Shown here piece after piece: positions 44,025 through 52,640 of a stretch of 64,000 nucleotides of DNA. Within the stretch, counting starts at the first letter, position 1, and every line of letters begins with the position of its first letter. A program made the translations under genes and the position numbers. Below the pieces are notes generated by a model that saw only the letters and a program-made list of their open reading frames with translations, was not told the origin of the DNA and searched no databases. This DNA comes from Oscillospiraceae bacterium (GTDB lineage: Bacteria; Bacillota; Clostridia; Oscillospirales; Oscillospiraceae), in contig SVMD01000009.1 in assembly GCA_015067615.1 (NCBI GenBank), forward strand, positions 1 to 64,000, written 5' to 3'.

Positions 44025-44711
44025 ATGGACGTAAACGGACTGCAGAAGCTGACGCTTCTGGACTATCCCGGCAAATGTGCCTGCACGGTTTTCCTGGCCG
44101 GTTGCAACCTGCGCTGTCCCTTCTGCCACAACGCAGCCCTGGTCATAGGTCAGGCGCCCACCGCCATGACCGAAGAGGAATTCCTGGCCTTTCTTAAAAA
44201 GCGCCGGGGCCTCCTGGACGGGGTCTGCATCACCGGCGGCGAGCCCACCCTGCGAAAAGACCTGCCGGAATTCATCGGCAAAATCCGGGAGCTGGGGTAT
44301 CTGGTTAAGCTGGATACCAACGGCAGCAACCCAAAGATGCTGCGGCAGCTGATTGATGACAAGCTCATTGACTACGCAGCCATGGATATCAAAAACTGCC
44401 CGGACCGCTATAGCACCACCTGCGGTGGCATCAGCATTCTCCCCGCAGTGGAGGAAAGCCTCTCCATTCTGCGGGAAAACAAAGTGGAATACGAGCTGCG
44501 CACTACCCTTTGCAAGCCCTTCCACGACAAGGTCGCTATGGAAGCCATGGGCAAATGGCTCTCCGGCACCGAAAATTACTATCTGCAAAACTTCGTTGAC
44601 TCCGGCGACCTGGTGGGTACCGGCGTCAGCGGATTTACAAAGGAAGAAATGGAGGCCCTGCGTGATGCGGTGCTTCCCCACATACCCAGCACCCGCATCC
44701 GGGGCATTTAG
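44025..44711 (+). CDS. nrdG: Anaerobic ribonucleoside-triphosphate reductase activating protein
   Basis: 228 aa. Radical SAM enzyme with CxxxCxxC in LAGCNLRCPFCHNAAL and the GGEPTL SAM-binding loop. It generates the glycyl radical on NrdD by reductive cleavage of SAM with a 4Fe-4S cluster. It is longer than E. coli NrdG (~154 aa) and of the clostridial type. GGGAGGGGG precedes the ATG. 12 nt upstream of nrdD; the same promoter serves both. Confidence 0.94.
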   Translation: MDVNGLQKLTLLDYPGKCACTVFLAGCNLRCPFCHNAALVIGQAPTAMTEEEFLAFLKKRRGLLDGVCITGGEPTLRKDLPEFIGKIRELGYLVKLDTNGSNPKMLRQLIDDKLIDYAAMDIKNCPDRYSTTCGGISILPAVEESLSILRENKVEYELRTTLCKPFHDKVAMEAMGKWLSGTENYYLQNFVDSGDLVGTGVSGFTKEEMEALRDAVLPHIPSTRIRGI

Positions 44712-44723
44712 GAGGAAGAAACG

Positions 44724-47096
44724 ATGTACAAAGTAACCAAGCGCGACGGACGTACCGTGGATTTCAACATCACCCGTATTGCCAACGCCATCACCAAGGC
44801 CTTCGACGCCACCCAGATTCCCTACAATCCCGATATCATTAATATGCTCTCCCTGCAGGTCACCTCTGACTACGCCTGCAAGGTCATGGACAACGCCATC
44901 GAGGTGGAGTCCATCCAGGACTCCGTGGAGGCCGTTCTGCAGCGTGCCGGCTACGCCGACGTTGCCAAGGCCTACATCCTGTACCGGAAGAACCGGGAGA
45001 AGCTGCGCTCCATGTCCTCCACCATCCTGGACTACAAGGGTCTGGTGGACGGCTACCTGAAGGTTGCCGACTGGCGCGTGAAGGAAAACTCCACCGTCAC
45101 CTACTCTGTGGGCGGTCTGATCCTTTCCAATTCCGGCGCCATCACCGCCAACTACTGGCTGTCCGAAATCTATGACGAGGAGATCGCCAACGCACACCGG
45201 AACGCCGACATCCACATCCACGACCTGTCCATGCTCACCGGCTACTGCGCCGGCTGGTCCCTGCGGCAGCTGATCGAGGAAGGCCTCGGCGGCGTGGTGG
45301 GCAAGATCACCTCCGCCCCCGCCAAGCATCTGGCCACCCTGTGCAACCAGATGGTCAACTTCCTGGGCATCATGCAGAACGAGTGGGCCGGTGCTCAGGC
45401 CTTCTCCTCCTTTGATACCTACCTGGCTCCCTTCGTCAAGACCGACAACCTGAGCTATGAGGAAGTGAAGCACTGCATCGAGTCCTTCATCTACGGCGTC
45501 AACACCCCCAGCCGCTGGGGTACCCAGGCTCCCTTCAGCAACATCACCCTGGACTGGACCTGCCCCGCTGACCTGGCTGACCGTCCCGCTATCGTGGGCG
45601 GCAAGGAGATGGACTTCACCTACGGCGACTGCAAGAAGGAAATGGACATGGTCAACCGTGCCTTCATCGAGGTCATGATTGAGGGCGACGCCAACGGCCG
45701 CGGCTTCCAGTACCCCATCCCCACCTACTCCATCACCCGGGACTTCGACTGGAGCGAGACCGAGAACAACAAGCTGCTGTTCGAAATGACCGCCAAGTAC
45801 GGCACCCCCTACTTCTCCAATTACATCAACTCCGATATGGAGCCTTCCGATGTCCGCTCCATGTGCTGCCGCCTGCGCTTAGACCTCCGGGAGCTGCGGA
45901 AGAAGTCCGGCGGCTTCTTCGGCTCCGGCGAGTCCACCGGCTCCATCGGCGTCGTTACCATCAACATCCCCAGAATTGCTTATCTTGCCAAGGACGAGGC
46001 TGATTTCTTCCGTCGTCTGGACAAGCTGATGGACATCTCCGCCCGCTCCCTGAAGATCAAGCGGGACCAGGTGACCAAGCTGATGGAAGAGGGCCTGTAC
46101 CCCTACACCAAGCGTTACCTGGGCACCTTCTCCAACCACTTCTCCACCATCGGCCTCATCGGCATGAACGAGGCTGGCCTCAATGCCCGCTGGATCCGCA
46201 AGGACCTGACCCACGAGGAGACCCAGGACTTCGCTGTCCGGGTGCTGAACCACATGCGCGAGCGCCTGTCTGACTACCAGGAGCTCTACGGCGACCTGTA
46301 CAACCTGGAAGCCACTCCCGCCGAGTCCACCACCTACCGCCTGGCCAAGCACGACAAGGCCCGCTACCCCGAGATCATCACCGCCCACGAGGGCGCCACC
46401 CCCTACTACACCAACTCCTCCCACCTGCCCGTGGGCTACACCGAGGACGTGTTCGAGGCCCTGGCTATCCAGGACAAGCTCCAGACCCTGTACACCTCCG
46501 GCACCGTGTTCCACACCTTCCTGGGCGAGAAGCTGCCCGACTGGAAGGCCGCTGCCACCCTGGTCCGGAAGATCGCTGAGAACCATCAGCTGCCCTACTA
46601 CACCATGAGCCCCACCTACTCCGTCTGCGCCGACCACGGCTACATCGCCGGTGAGGAGTACGTTTGCCCCATCTGCGGCAAGAAGACCGAGGTCTACAGC
46701 CGGATCACCGGCTACTACCGCCCCGTCCAGAACTGGAACGACGGCAAGAGCCAGGAGTACAAGGACCGCAAGACCTACCAGGTAGCCGCAGCCGCCGCTC
46801 CCGTGGAGAAGATCACCGCCAAGGTGGAGGAGCCCGCTGTGCAGGCCGCTCCCGCCGTGTCCGGCGAAGCAAAGGCCATTCTGATCTCCCGGGTCACCTG
46901 TCCCAACTGCCGTGTGGCCGAGAATCTGCTGGGCAAGGCCGGTGTCAGCTATGAAAAGCTCATCGCCGAGGAAAACCTGGACCTGTGCCGGGAGTACGAC
47001 GTAAAGGGCGCTCCCACCCTGATCCTGACCGACGGCGAGAAGTTCCAAAAGTTCTACTCCGTCCCCGAGATCAAGAAGTACATCGCTTCCCTGTAA
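44724..47096 (+). CDS. nrdD: Anaerobic (class III) ribonucleotide reductase fused to a redoxin domain
   Basis: 790 aa. N-terminal ATP-cone (YKVTKRDGRTVDFNITRI, to ~95), class III barrel with the thiyl-radical Cys region SMCCRLRLD, the Zn site CADHGYIAGEEYVCPICG, and the glycyl-radical motif RITGYYRP (Gly near 663). An Ala/Pro/Glu linker (~685-715) follows, then a ~75-residue thioredoxin/glutaredoxin-like domain with active-site CPNC (726-729) and a cis-Pro segment GAPTLIL. It reduces NTPs to dNTPs anaerobically. Most studied NrdDs use formate; the fused redoxin and downstream TrxB-like gene suggest a thiol reductant. Confidence 0.95.
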   Translation: MYKVTKRDGRTVDFNITRIANAITKAFDATQIPYNPDIINMLSLQVTSDYACKVMDNAIEVESIQDSVEAVLQRAGYADVAKAYILYRKNREKLRSMSSTILDYKGLVDGYLKVADWRVKENSTVTYSVGGLILSNSGAITANYWLSEIYDEEIANAHRNADIHIHDLSMLTGYCAGWSLRQLIEEGLGGVVGKITSAPAKHLATLCNQMVNFLGIMQNEWAGAQAFSSFDTYLAPFVKTDNLSYEEVKHCIESFIYGVNTPSRWGTQAPFSNITLDWTCPADLADRPAIVGGKEMDFTYGDCKKEMDMVNRAFIEVMIEGDANGRGFQYPIPTYSITRDFDWSETENNKLLFEMTAKYGTPYFSNYINSDMEPSDVRSMCCRLRLDLRELRKKSGGFFGSGESTGSIGVVTINIPRIAYLAKDEADFFRRLDKLMDISARSLKIKRDQVTKLMEEGLYPYTKRYLGTFSNHFSTIGLIGMNEAGLNARWIRKDLTHEETQDFAVRVLNHMRERLSDYQELYGDLYNLEATPAESTTYRLAKHDKARYPEIITAHEGATPYYTNSSHLPVGYTEDVFEALAIQDKLQTLYTSGTVFHTFLGEKLPDWKAAATLVRKIAENHQLPYYTMSPTYSVCADHGYIAGEEYVCPICGKKTEVYSRITGYYRPVQNWNDGKSQEYKDRKTYQVAAAAAPVEKITAKVEEPAVQAAPAVSGEAKAILISRVTCPNCRVAENLLGKAGVSYEKLIAEENLDLCREYDVKGAPTLILTDGEKFQKFYSVPEIKKYIASL

Positions 47097-47102
47097 GCAT
47101 AT

Positions 47103-47130
47103 AGAGCCGGGCCCCGCCCGGCTCTTTCTT
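47103..47130 (+). terminator. Terminator of nrdD
   Basis: AGAGCCGGGC-CCC-GCCCGGCTCT then TTCTT. Confidence 0.85.
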
Positions 47131-47133
47131 CGG

Positions 47134-47325
47134 GAAATGTCCTTTAGCGCAGGAATTTCATACGCCTTTGTAGGGCGGGCTCATGAGCCCGCCGACCAGG
47201 CGAGGGAACTGCACGGCTAAAAATGATGCTGAGTCCAAAGCTATTGCCACCATCCAACCACTCAGTTTCGATGGTGCTTCGGCGGGGTCATGACCCCGCC
47301 CTACACACGTTGTAAGGAGAATTTA
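47134..47325. repeat. R11: decayed TIR element (G type, GCTCATGAGC/GTCATGAC)
   Basis: Left end GAAATGTCCTTTAGC is degenerate. Interior TAGGGCGGGCTCATGAGCCC at left and GGGGTCATGACCCCGCCCTAC at right, shared with R16, with a divergent middle. The right end TAAGGAGAATTTA resembles TAAACGATAATTTA and contains the trxB ribosome-binding site. Confidence 0.7.
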
Positions 47326-47328
47326 GTT

Positions 47329-48237
47329 ATGCATGACATTATCATCGTCGGCGGCGGTCCCGGTGGCCTGACCGCCGCCATCTACGCCCTCCGGGCGGGC
47401 AAGACCGTGCTGGTCATCGAGAAGAACAGCTTCGGCGGCCAGATCGCCTTCTCCCCCAAGGTGGAGAATATCCCCGGCACCATGGAGATCTCCGGTGCGG
47501 TATTCGCCGAGCAGCTCACCGAGCAGGCCATGAACCTGGGCGCCGACGTGGAGCTGGAAAACGTGGTCCGGGTGGAGAAAAACGACGGTATTTTTCAGGT
47601 TTACACCGAGGAGGGCAGCACCTTTGAGGGCCGCAGCGTGATCCTGGCCCTGGGCGTGAAGCACCGGACCCTGGGCCTTAACGGCGAGGAGGACCTCATC
47701 GGCAAGGGCATCTCCTTCTGCGCGGTCTGCGACGGCGCTTTCTACACAAATCAGGAGGTGGCCATGGTGGGCGGCGGCAATTCCGCCCTGCAGGAGGCCC
47801 TGCTGCTCAGCGAAGTCTGCAAAAAGGTCACCGTGGTGCAGAATCTTCCCGACTTCACCGGTGAAAAGAAGCTGTCCGAAGCCCTGCTGGCCCGGGACAA
47901 TGTGGAGGTCCACTTCTCCACCGTGGTTTCCGCCTACCGGACCGAAAACGGCAAATTCTCCGGCCTGGACCTGAAGAAGGACAGCGGTGAGACCCTCTCC
48001 ATCTCCTGCGACGGCGCCTTCCTGGCCGTGGGTCTGGAACCCCAGAACGGCCCCTTCGCCGATCTGGCAGCCTTAAATGCCTGGGGTTACTTCGATTCCG
48101 CCGAGGATTGCCTGACCAAAACCCCCGGCCTCTTCGTGGCCGGCGACTGCCGCAGCAAGCGGATCCGTCAGGTGGTCACCGCCTCCGCCGACGGCGCCAT
48201 CGCCGCCATGGCCGCCTGCAATTACCTGGATATGTAA
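47329..48237 (+). CDS. Thioredoxin reductase-like flavoprotein
   Basis: 302 aa from MHDIIIVGGGPGG after AAGGAG. Two-domain TrxB fold: FAD-binding GGGPGGLTAAIYALRAG, the redox pair CAVCDG, a second nucleotide fold GGGNSALQEALLL, and the closing FVAGDCRSKRIRQVVTA. The HRRxxxR motif that binds the NADPH 2'-phosphate in classical TrxB is replaced by QNLPDFTGEKK, so the electron donor may be NADH or another carrier. Directly downstream of nrdD with its redoxin domain; likely reduces that domain or a free thioredoxin (inference). Confidence 0.9.
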   Translation: MHDIIIVGGGPGGLTAAIYALRAGKTVLVIEKNSFGGQIAFSPKVENIPGTMEISGAVFAEQLTEQAMNLGADVELENVVRVEKNDGIFQVYTEEGSTFEGRSVILALGVKHRTLGLNGEEDLIGKGISFCAVCDGAFYTNQEVAMVGGGNSALQEALLLSEVCKKVTVVQNLPDFTGEKKLSEALLARDNVEVHFSTVVSAYRTENGKFSGLDLKKDSGETLSISCDGAFLAVGLEPQNGPFADLAALNAWGYFDSAEDCLTKTPGLFVAGDCRSKRIRQVVTASADGAIAAMAACNYLDM

Positions 48238-48240
48238 GCA

Positions 48241-48268
48241 AAAGACCGGCCAACAGGCCGGTCTTTTC
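48241..48268 (+). terminator. Terminator of TrxB-like gene
   Basis: AAAGACCGGCC-AACA-GGCCGGTCTTTTCCT. Confidence 0.88.
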
Positions 48269-48280
48269 CTGTTGTGCTGG

Positions 48281-48559
48281 TAAATTATCGTTTAGCTAAG
48301 TCATTGGCACTGGCGTGGGAGCGCCACATAAACCTTCTCCCGGGGAGAAGGTGGCCCGGCGTTAGCCGGGTCGGAAGTGGAATGCGGGCAGAAATGTTAG
48401 GTTCGGTACGCAGAAACAGACATAATACAACGCAGGTTTTCAGCAGGCTTTTGCATATACCGCAAATCAGGTTATCTCCCGCATTCCACTCCCGCCCCCT
48501 TCGGGGGCACCCTCTCCCCGGGAGAGGGTGTGGCGGATGCGCCGCTAAACGATAATTTA
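48281..48559. repeat. R12: longest intact TIR-bounded element (S type)
   Basis: A perfect 14-bp inverted terminal repeat, TAAATTATCGTTTA ... TAAACGATAATTTA; the match extends to GGTAAATT/AATTTACC. 279 bp. Interior: CCTTCTCCCGGGGAGAAGG, GGCCCGGCGTTAGCCGGGTC, CCCCCTTCGGGGG and CCCTCTCCCCGGGAGAGGG hairpins around a longer core. Confidence 0.92.
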
Positions 48560-48575
48560 CCCACCTTTCCGCAGC

Positions 48576-48606
48576 AAAAAAGACCGGCCGGAGCCGGTCT
48601 TTTTTT
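48576..48606 (-). terminator. Terminator of GH79 gene
   Basis: AAAAAAGACCGGC-CGGA-GCCGGTCTTTTTT. Confidence 0.9.
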
Positions 48607-48616
48607 GTTTTGCAAA

Positions 48617-50146
48617 TTACACAACCAGGAAGGTGCAGGTCATGGGGGCCAGCTGATGCTTGCCGGCAGCGACGGGGGCGCCGGACAGGTCGGGCAGGTT
48701 CCACTCCTCGTCCAGGACCAGGTCCTTGCCGTTCAGGGTCATGACGGTGGCGCGCTTGAAGCCGTCCTTGCCGTTCAGAACCCAGATCAGGCCGTCGTTG
48801 GGGACGTCCACGGTGGTGGTCTCGGTCTCAGAGTTGTTGATGATCAGGTAGCACTTCTTGGAGGCGTCCTTCTTGTAGGACTGGACGTAGACGTGGGCGC
48901 CCTCGCGGACGGGCTCGCCGGAGGCGTAGACGTCGGTGCCCATCAGCTCGTACCACAGCTTCACAGCGAAGAAGTTGGGCCGGGGATCATGGACAAAGCG
49001 GGCCAGATAGGCATAGTCGGAAGCGGTCAGGGTGTTGTGGAAGATAACGCCCTTGGTCAGAGCGGAGAAGCCACCCAGCTCGTTCAGGGTACGCAGAACA
49101 TCCAGGTAGGTGGAAGCCCAGGTGTCGCCGCCGCCGCCGGCATCGCCGGACTCGGTGACCCACATCTCGGTGCCGGGAGCGTACTTGTCACGGTAGGGGA
49201 TGTAGGTGCGGCAGAACTTGGGAGCGGTGTCCAGGTAATCCTCGCCGTTGGCCTCGCTGGGATCCCAGTGGCCGGCGGGCATGACGGAGGCCAGTCTGTC
49301 GGACAGGCCGTTGTAGTAGTGATAGGAGAACACGTCCACGGGAACGGTCAGGCCTTCGAACAGCTCGTCACAGGTGGCGCTTTCACGGGCCAGCTGCTCC
49401 ACGCCGCCGGACTCCTTGCCCATCTTGCCAAAGGACACGGGAGCGCCGCCGGTGTCGGAGGTACCGACGTACAGACACTCAGGATAGTTCTCCTTCAGCC
49501 ACTTGGCGAACAGGTCGGCATCACGATGGTAGTGCTTGGCGGTGTAGCCCTTGGGGAAGCCGGTGTCTTCCAGCATGTTGGGCTCGTTGGCGAACTCGGC
49601 AGCCAGGATGGGCACGCCGTAGGCCTTGGAGAAGGAGAAGAGCTTCTCAGCCTCGGTGGAGGGCCAGGGCTCCTCGGCGCTGTGCAGGCCGGGGCAGTTG
49701 GCCACGGAGACCTTCAGCTTAAGATTGCAGTCCTTGACGAAGTCCAGAACACCGATCCACTGCTCCTTGGTCAGCTTGTTGAGGTAACCTTCGGGAACCT
49801 CATTGCCGGGGTACTGGCCGTCGAAGTCATAGTAGGTCTTGGTGGCCCAGGTACCGGAGACACGGCACCAGGTGGTACCCAGTTCCTTGGTCAGCTTGCG
49901 CAGCTTGGGGTTGTACAGGTCGATGGGGGGATACATCTGCATCAGGTCCCGGTACATGGCGGCGATGCCGTCAGCGGAGGGACGGACGATGAAGGGCTCG
50001 GTGCCGGCAATCTGCTCGGGGGTGTATGCCTTCCAGAAGGTGCCGCCGGTAACTTCGGCGAACTCCACGTTGTAGGCAACCAGGTCGGGGTTCTGCTCGT
50101 GCAGGAACTTAACTTCGCTGGGATTCAGTTTGACAAATTCAGCCAT
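48617..50146 (-). CDS. GH79-like glycosidase (heparanase/beta-glucuronidase type)
   Basis: 509 aa. The TIM barrel has AAEFANEPN (acid/base Glu in the NEP motif), VFSYHYYNG, and a second conserved Glu in MWVTESGDAGGGG, followed by GVIFHNTL and a C-terminal beta domain (CYLIINNSETETTTVDV). This order and spacing resemble heparanase and bacterial GH79 beta-glucuronidases. No signal peptide, so it would act on imported glucuronides or short glycosaminoglycan-like oligosaccharides. AAAGGAG precedes the ATG. Divergent from the ChbG-type gene. Family call from motif memory; GH30 or GH39 would be alternatives. Confidence 0.78.
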   Translation of the reverse strand: MAEFVKLNPSEVKFLHEQNPDLVAYNVEFAEVTGGTFWKAYTPEQIAGTEPFIVRPSADGIAAMYRDLMQMYPPIDLYNPKLRKLTKELGTTWCRVSGTWATKTYYDFDGQYPGNEVPEGYLNKLTKEQWIGVLDFVKDCNLKLKVSVANCPGLHSAEEPWPSTEAEKLFSFSKAYGVPILAAEFANEPNMLEDTGFPKGYTAKHYHRDADLFAKWLKENYPECLYVGTSDTGGAPVSFGKMGKESGGVEQLARESATCDELFEGLTVPVDVFSYHYYNGLSDRLASVMPAGHWDPSEANGEDYLDTAPKFCRTYIPYRDKYAPGTEMWVTESGDAGGGGDTWASTYLDVLRTLNELGGFSALTKGVIFHNTLTASDYAYLARFVHDPRPNFFAVKLWYELMGTDVYASGEPVREGAHVYVQSYKKDASKKCYLIINNSETETTTVDVPNDGLIWVLNGKDGFKRATVMTLNGKDLVLDEEWNLPDLSGAPVAAGKHQLAPMTCTFLVV

Positions 50147-50185
50147 TGTGCATTCTCCTTTGCATTTGTATGGGTATACATATCC

Positions 50186-50214
50186 AGTATACTCTCACGC
50201 CGTGGCCCTTTCAA
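50186..50214 (-). promoter_or_regulatory. Promoter of GH79 gene
   Basis: On the minus strand: TTGAAA, 17-nt spacer, TATACT. Confidence 0.75.
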
Positions 50215-50286
50215 GGAAAAACCGTGTCATCCCATTCCAAAATTCAGATACCGTTTTTAGATAATCTGACAAAGAAGACCGCTGTA

Positions 50287-50315
50287 TTGACTTTTTTACC
50301 GCAAGCTTTTACAAT
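50287..50315 (+). promoter_or_regulatory. Promoter of ChbG-type gene
   Basis: TTGACT, 17-nt spacer, TACAAT; 31 nt before the ATG at 50346. Confidence 0.75.
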
Positions 50316-50345
50316 AAAAGAAAAATATCACAGGAGGAATGCGCA

Positions 50346-51092
50346 ATGAATAAAATTCTGGTTCGTGCGGACGACTTAGGCTACAGCGAGGCCTTCAACT
50401 ACGGCCTGGCAAGGGCCGTCAAGAGCGGCATCGTCCGCAGTGTGGGCGTCATGACCAACATGGAATGGGGGGAGCATGGCGTCCGGCTGCTGGACGGCAC
50501 CGACGTGACCTTCACGGTCCACGCCAACATCTGCCAGGGAAAGCCCCTGACTGACCCCGCCCTGATCCCCAGCCTTGTGGATGAGAACGGCGAATTCAAG
50601 GACAAGGAGCTGTACCGGGCGGCGAAGGAGGATTTCGTCGTGCTGGAGGAAGCGGTTCTGGAAGTGGAGGCCCAGTACCTCCGGCTGGCGGAGCTCACCG
50701 GCAGGAAGCCCTACATGGTGGAAGCCCACGCGGTGCCCAGCAACAATTTCATGAAGGCCATCGTGCTGGTGGCCCAGAAATACGGCGTGGAGCACATGAA
50801 ATTCGGCCCCAAGGGCCCCATGATCGGCTCCACCACCATGAAGTTCTCCATGGATTCCGGCAATCCGGACTACAACCCCTTCGAAAGCTTCAAGAAGGCC
50901 GCTTCCCAGCCCATGGCTGAGGACGAGGCGGCGCTGATGGTGCTGCATCCCGGCTTCGTGGATGAATACGTGCTGACCACCTCCTACATCACCACCCAGC
51001 GGGCTCTGGAAGTGGCCTTCGCCGTCAATCCTGAGGTTCCCCAGTGGTGCGAGGAAAATGACGTAAAGCTGCTGACCTACGCAGATCTGTAA
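50346..51092 (+). CDS. ChbG/YdjC-family carbohydrate deacetylase
   Basis: 248 aa. YdjC-family metal-binding residues appear in RADDLGYS (Asp pair), FTVHANI (His) and MVEAHAVPS (His), and a late MVLHPGFVD supplies a further His. Members remove an N-acetyl group from diacetylchitobiose-like or other amino-sugar substrates. CAGGAGGAAT precedes the ATG. Sharing a 200-bp divergent promoter region with the GH79 gene suggests both serve N-acetylhexosamine/uronic-acid glycans (inference). Confidence 0.9.
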   Translation: MNKILVRADDLGYSEAFNYGLARAVKSGIVRSVGVMTNMEWGEHGVRLLDGTDVTFTVHANICQGKPLTDPALIPSLVDENGEFKDKELYRAAKEDFVVLEEAVLEVEAQYLRLAELTGRKPYMVEAHAVPSNNFMKAIVLVAQKYGVEHMKFGPKGPMIGSTTMKFSMDSGNPDYNPFESFKKAASQPMAEDEAALMVLHPGFVDEYVLTTSYITTQRALEVAFAVNPEVPQWCEENDVKLLTYADL

Positions 51093-51096
51093 TGGC

Positions 51097-51125
51097 AAAA
51101 AGCACCCCTTTCGGGGTGCTTTTTT
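51097..51125 (+). terminator. Terminator of ChbG-type gene
   Basis: AAAAAGCACCCC-TTTC-GGGGTGCTTTTTT. Confidence 0.9.
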
Positions 51126-51154
51126 CTGACTTAAGGGACAAATCGGCGTTATGG

Positions 51155-51185
51155 TTATCGTTTACAGGCGCGTCCCGATCATTTA
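51155..51185. repeat. R13: minimal TIR remnant
   Basis: TTATCGTTTA at left and CGATCATTTA at right with only 11 nt between. It looks like an element reduced to its two ends. The right end supplies the TAA stop of mtaB. Confidence 0.55.
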
Positions 51186-52472
51186 TTCCATAATCTGTCC
51201 GAGCATGCCGTCCTTGTAAACCTCGGTCAGCCGGACCCGGCGAATCTCATTGTGCAGGTTTTCACCCTCCATATACACCTTGACATAGTTGGGGGCGTGG
51301 CCGGTGAAGTATTCCCCGTCGGCTTCCTCAAAGAGGACATCATGGTCCGTGCCGGTCAGGGATTCCCGATAGGCACGGCTCATCTCCTCCGCCACAGCGA
51401 TGGCGGCGTGGCTCCGGGCCTCCTTGGTGGCATTGTTATGCTGGCCGGGCATTTTGTCCGCCGGGGTGCCGGGGCGCCGGGAGTAGGGGAAGATGTGCAT
51501 GTCGGCGAAGCCGCATTTGCGGATGAAGGCCAGGCTGGCTTCAAATTCTTCCTCCGTTTCCCCGGGGAAGGCCACGATCATATCCGTGGTCACGGCGCAG
51601 CCGGGGAAATATTCCTTCAGAAGCGCGACACTTTCGTAATACCGCTGCGTATCGTACTTCCGCTTCATTCTTTCCAGCACCGTATCGCAGCCGGACTGCA
51701 TGGAAAGGTGGAACTGAGGGCACAGGTTGGAATATTCTGCCATGGTTTCGCAGAAATCCTTGGTGATCACTCTCGGTTCCAGGCTGCCCAGGCGGATCCG
51801 GACATCCGGCACCGCTTCGCAGATGGCTTTGACCATCCGGGTCATGGGGGGCTTTCCCGGCAGGTCCACGCCCCAGGAGGCGATTTCGATGCCGGTAACC
51901 ACGATTTCCCTGTAGCCCTTTGCTTCCAGCTCCTTTGCCTGGGGAAGGATCACCTCCAGGGGTGCGGAGCGCACCGGACCCCGGGTGTAGGGGATGATGC
52001 AGTAGGAGCAGAAATTGGCGCAGCCGTCCTGGACCTTGAGCATGGCTCTGGTCCGCTCCTCCAGACCGCCGGCGGGCAGCACCTCGAATTCCCGGCGGCG
52101 CCGGGGATCGTCCACCGCTTCCTTACGGCTCTTTTCTGCCAGGGTGGAGAGGATGTTTTCCACAAATTCCTGCCGGTTGGCGCTGCCGCCCAGCACGTCA
52201 ACTCCCAGCTCCCGGACCGCATCGGCGGCATGCTGGGTGTAGCAGCCGCAGACCGCGAGAATGGCCTCCGGGTGGGCCTTCCGGCAGCGGCGGATCACAG
52301 CCCGGTTTTTCTTGTCCGCCACGGCGGTGACGGAGCAGGTATTCACGATATAGGCATCGCAAGGATCCTCAAAGGTGCCGATGGCATGGCCCTTTTCCAC
52401 CAGAAGCCGCTCCATGGCCTGAGTCTCATACTGGTTGGTCTTGCAGCCCAAGGTATAAAAAGCAAATTTCAT
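51183..52472 (-). CDS. mtaB: tRNA t6A37 methylthiotransferase (MiaB-like)
   Basis: 429 aa. N-terminal UPF0004 domain with Cys in TLGCKTNQYE, NTCSVT and CGCYTQ; radical SAM core CANFCSYCIIPYTRG; a C-terminal TRAM region. GCKTNQYE and length are typical of MtaB/YqeV, which converts t6A to ms2t6A at position 37 of tRNAs reading ANN codons. The ribosome-binding site is weak (GGTGG). The stop codon lies within the TIR remnant R13. Confidence 0.93.
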   Translation of the reverse strand: MKFAFYTLGCKTNQYETQAMERLLVEKGHAIGTFEDPCDAYIVNTCSVTAVADKKNRAVIRRCRKAHPEAILAVCGCYTQHAADAVRELGVDVLGGSANRQEFVENILSTLAEKSRKEAVDDPRRRREFEVLPAGGLEERTRAMLKVQDGCANFCSYCIIPYTRGPVRSAPLEVILPQAKELEAKGYREIVVTGIEIASWGVDLPGKPPMTRMVKAICEAVPDVRIRLGSLEPRVITKDFCETMAEYSNLCPQFHLSMQSGCDTVLERMKRKYDTQRYYESVALLKEYFPGCAVTTDMIVAFPGETEEEFEASLAFIRKCGFADMHIFPYSRRPGTPADKMPGQHNNATKEARSHAAIAVAEEMSRAYRESLTGTDHDVLFEEADGEYFTGHAPNYVKVYMEGENLHNEIRRVRLTEVYKDGMLGQIME

Positions 52473-52530
52473 TTTGTCAATTCCACCAATTTAGGGTATT
52501 CTAACTTGTATCATTCGTCCAAACCGTCAA

Positions 52531-52558
52531 TTGAAAAATGGAAAAATACTGCTATAAT
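52531..52558 (+). promoter_or_regulatory. Promoter of HPr-like gene
   Basis: TTGAAA, 16-nt spacer, TATAAT. Confidence 0.75.
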
Positions 52559-52640
52559 AGGTAGCATCGAGTCGGGTTTGGATTCGTTCCCCCATTATAC
52601 ACGATAAAAAATCTTTTGTACAGCGCCGGGGGGATGAAAA

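Noticed and set aside
48274-48555. Plus-strand ORF of 93 aa inside repeat R12
   Set aside because: Lies wholly within the hairpin element, has no ribosome-binding site, and its sequence follows the palindromes.
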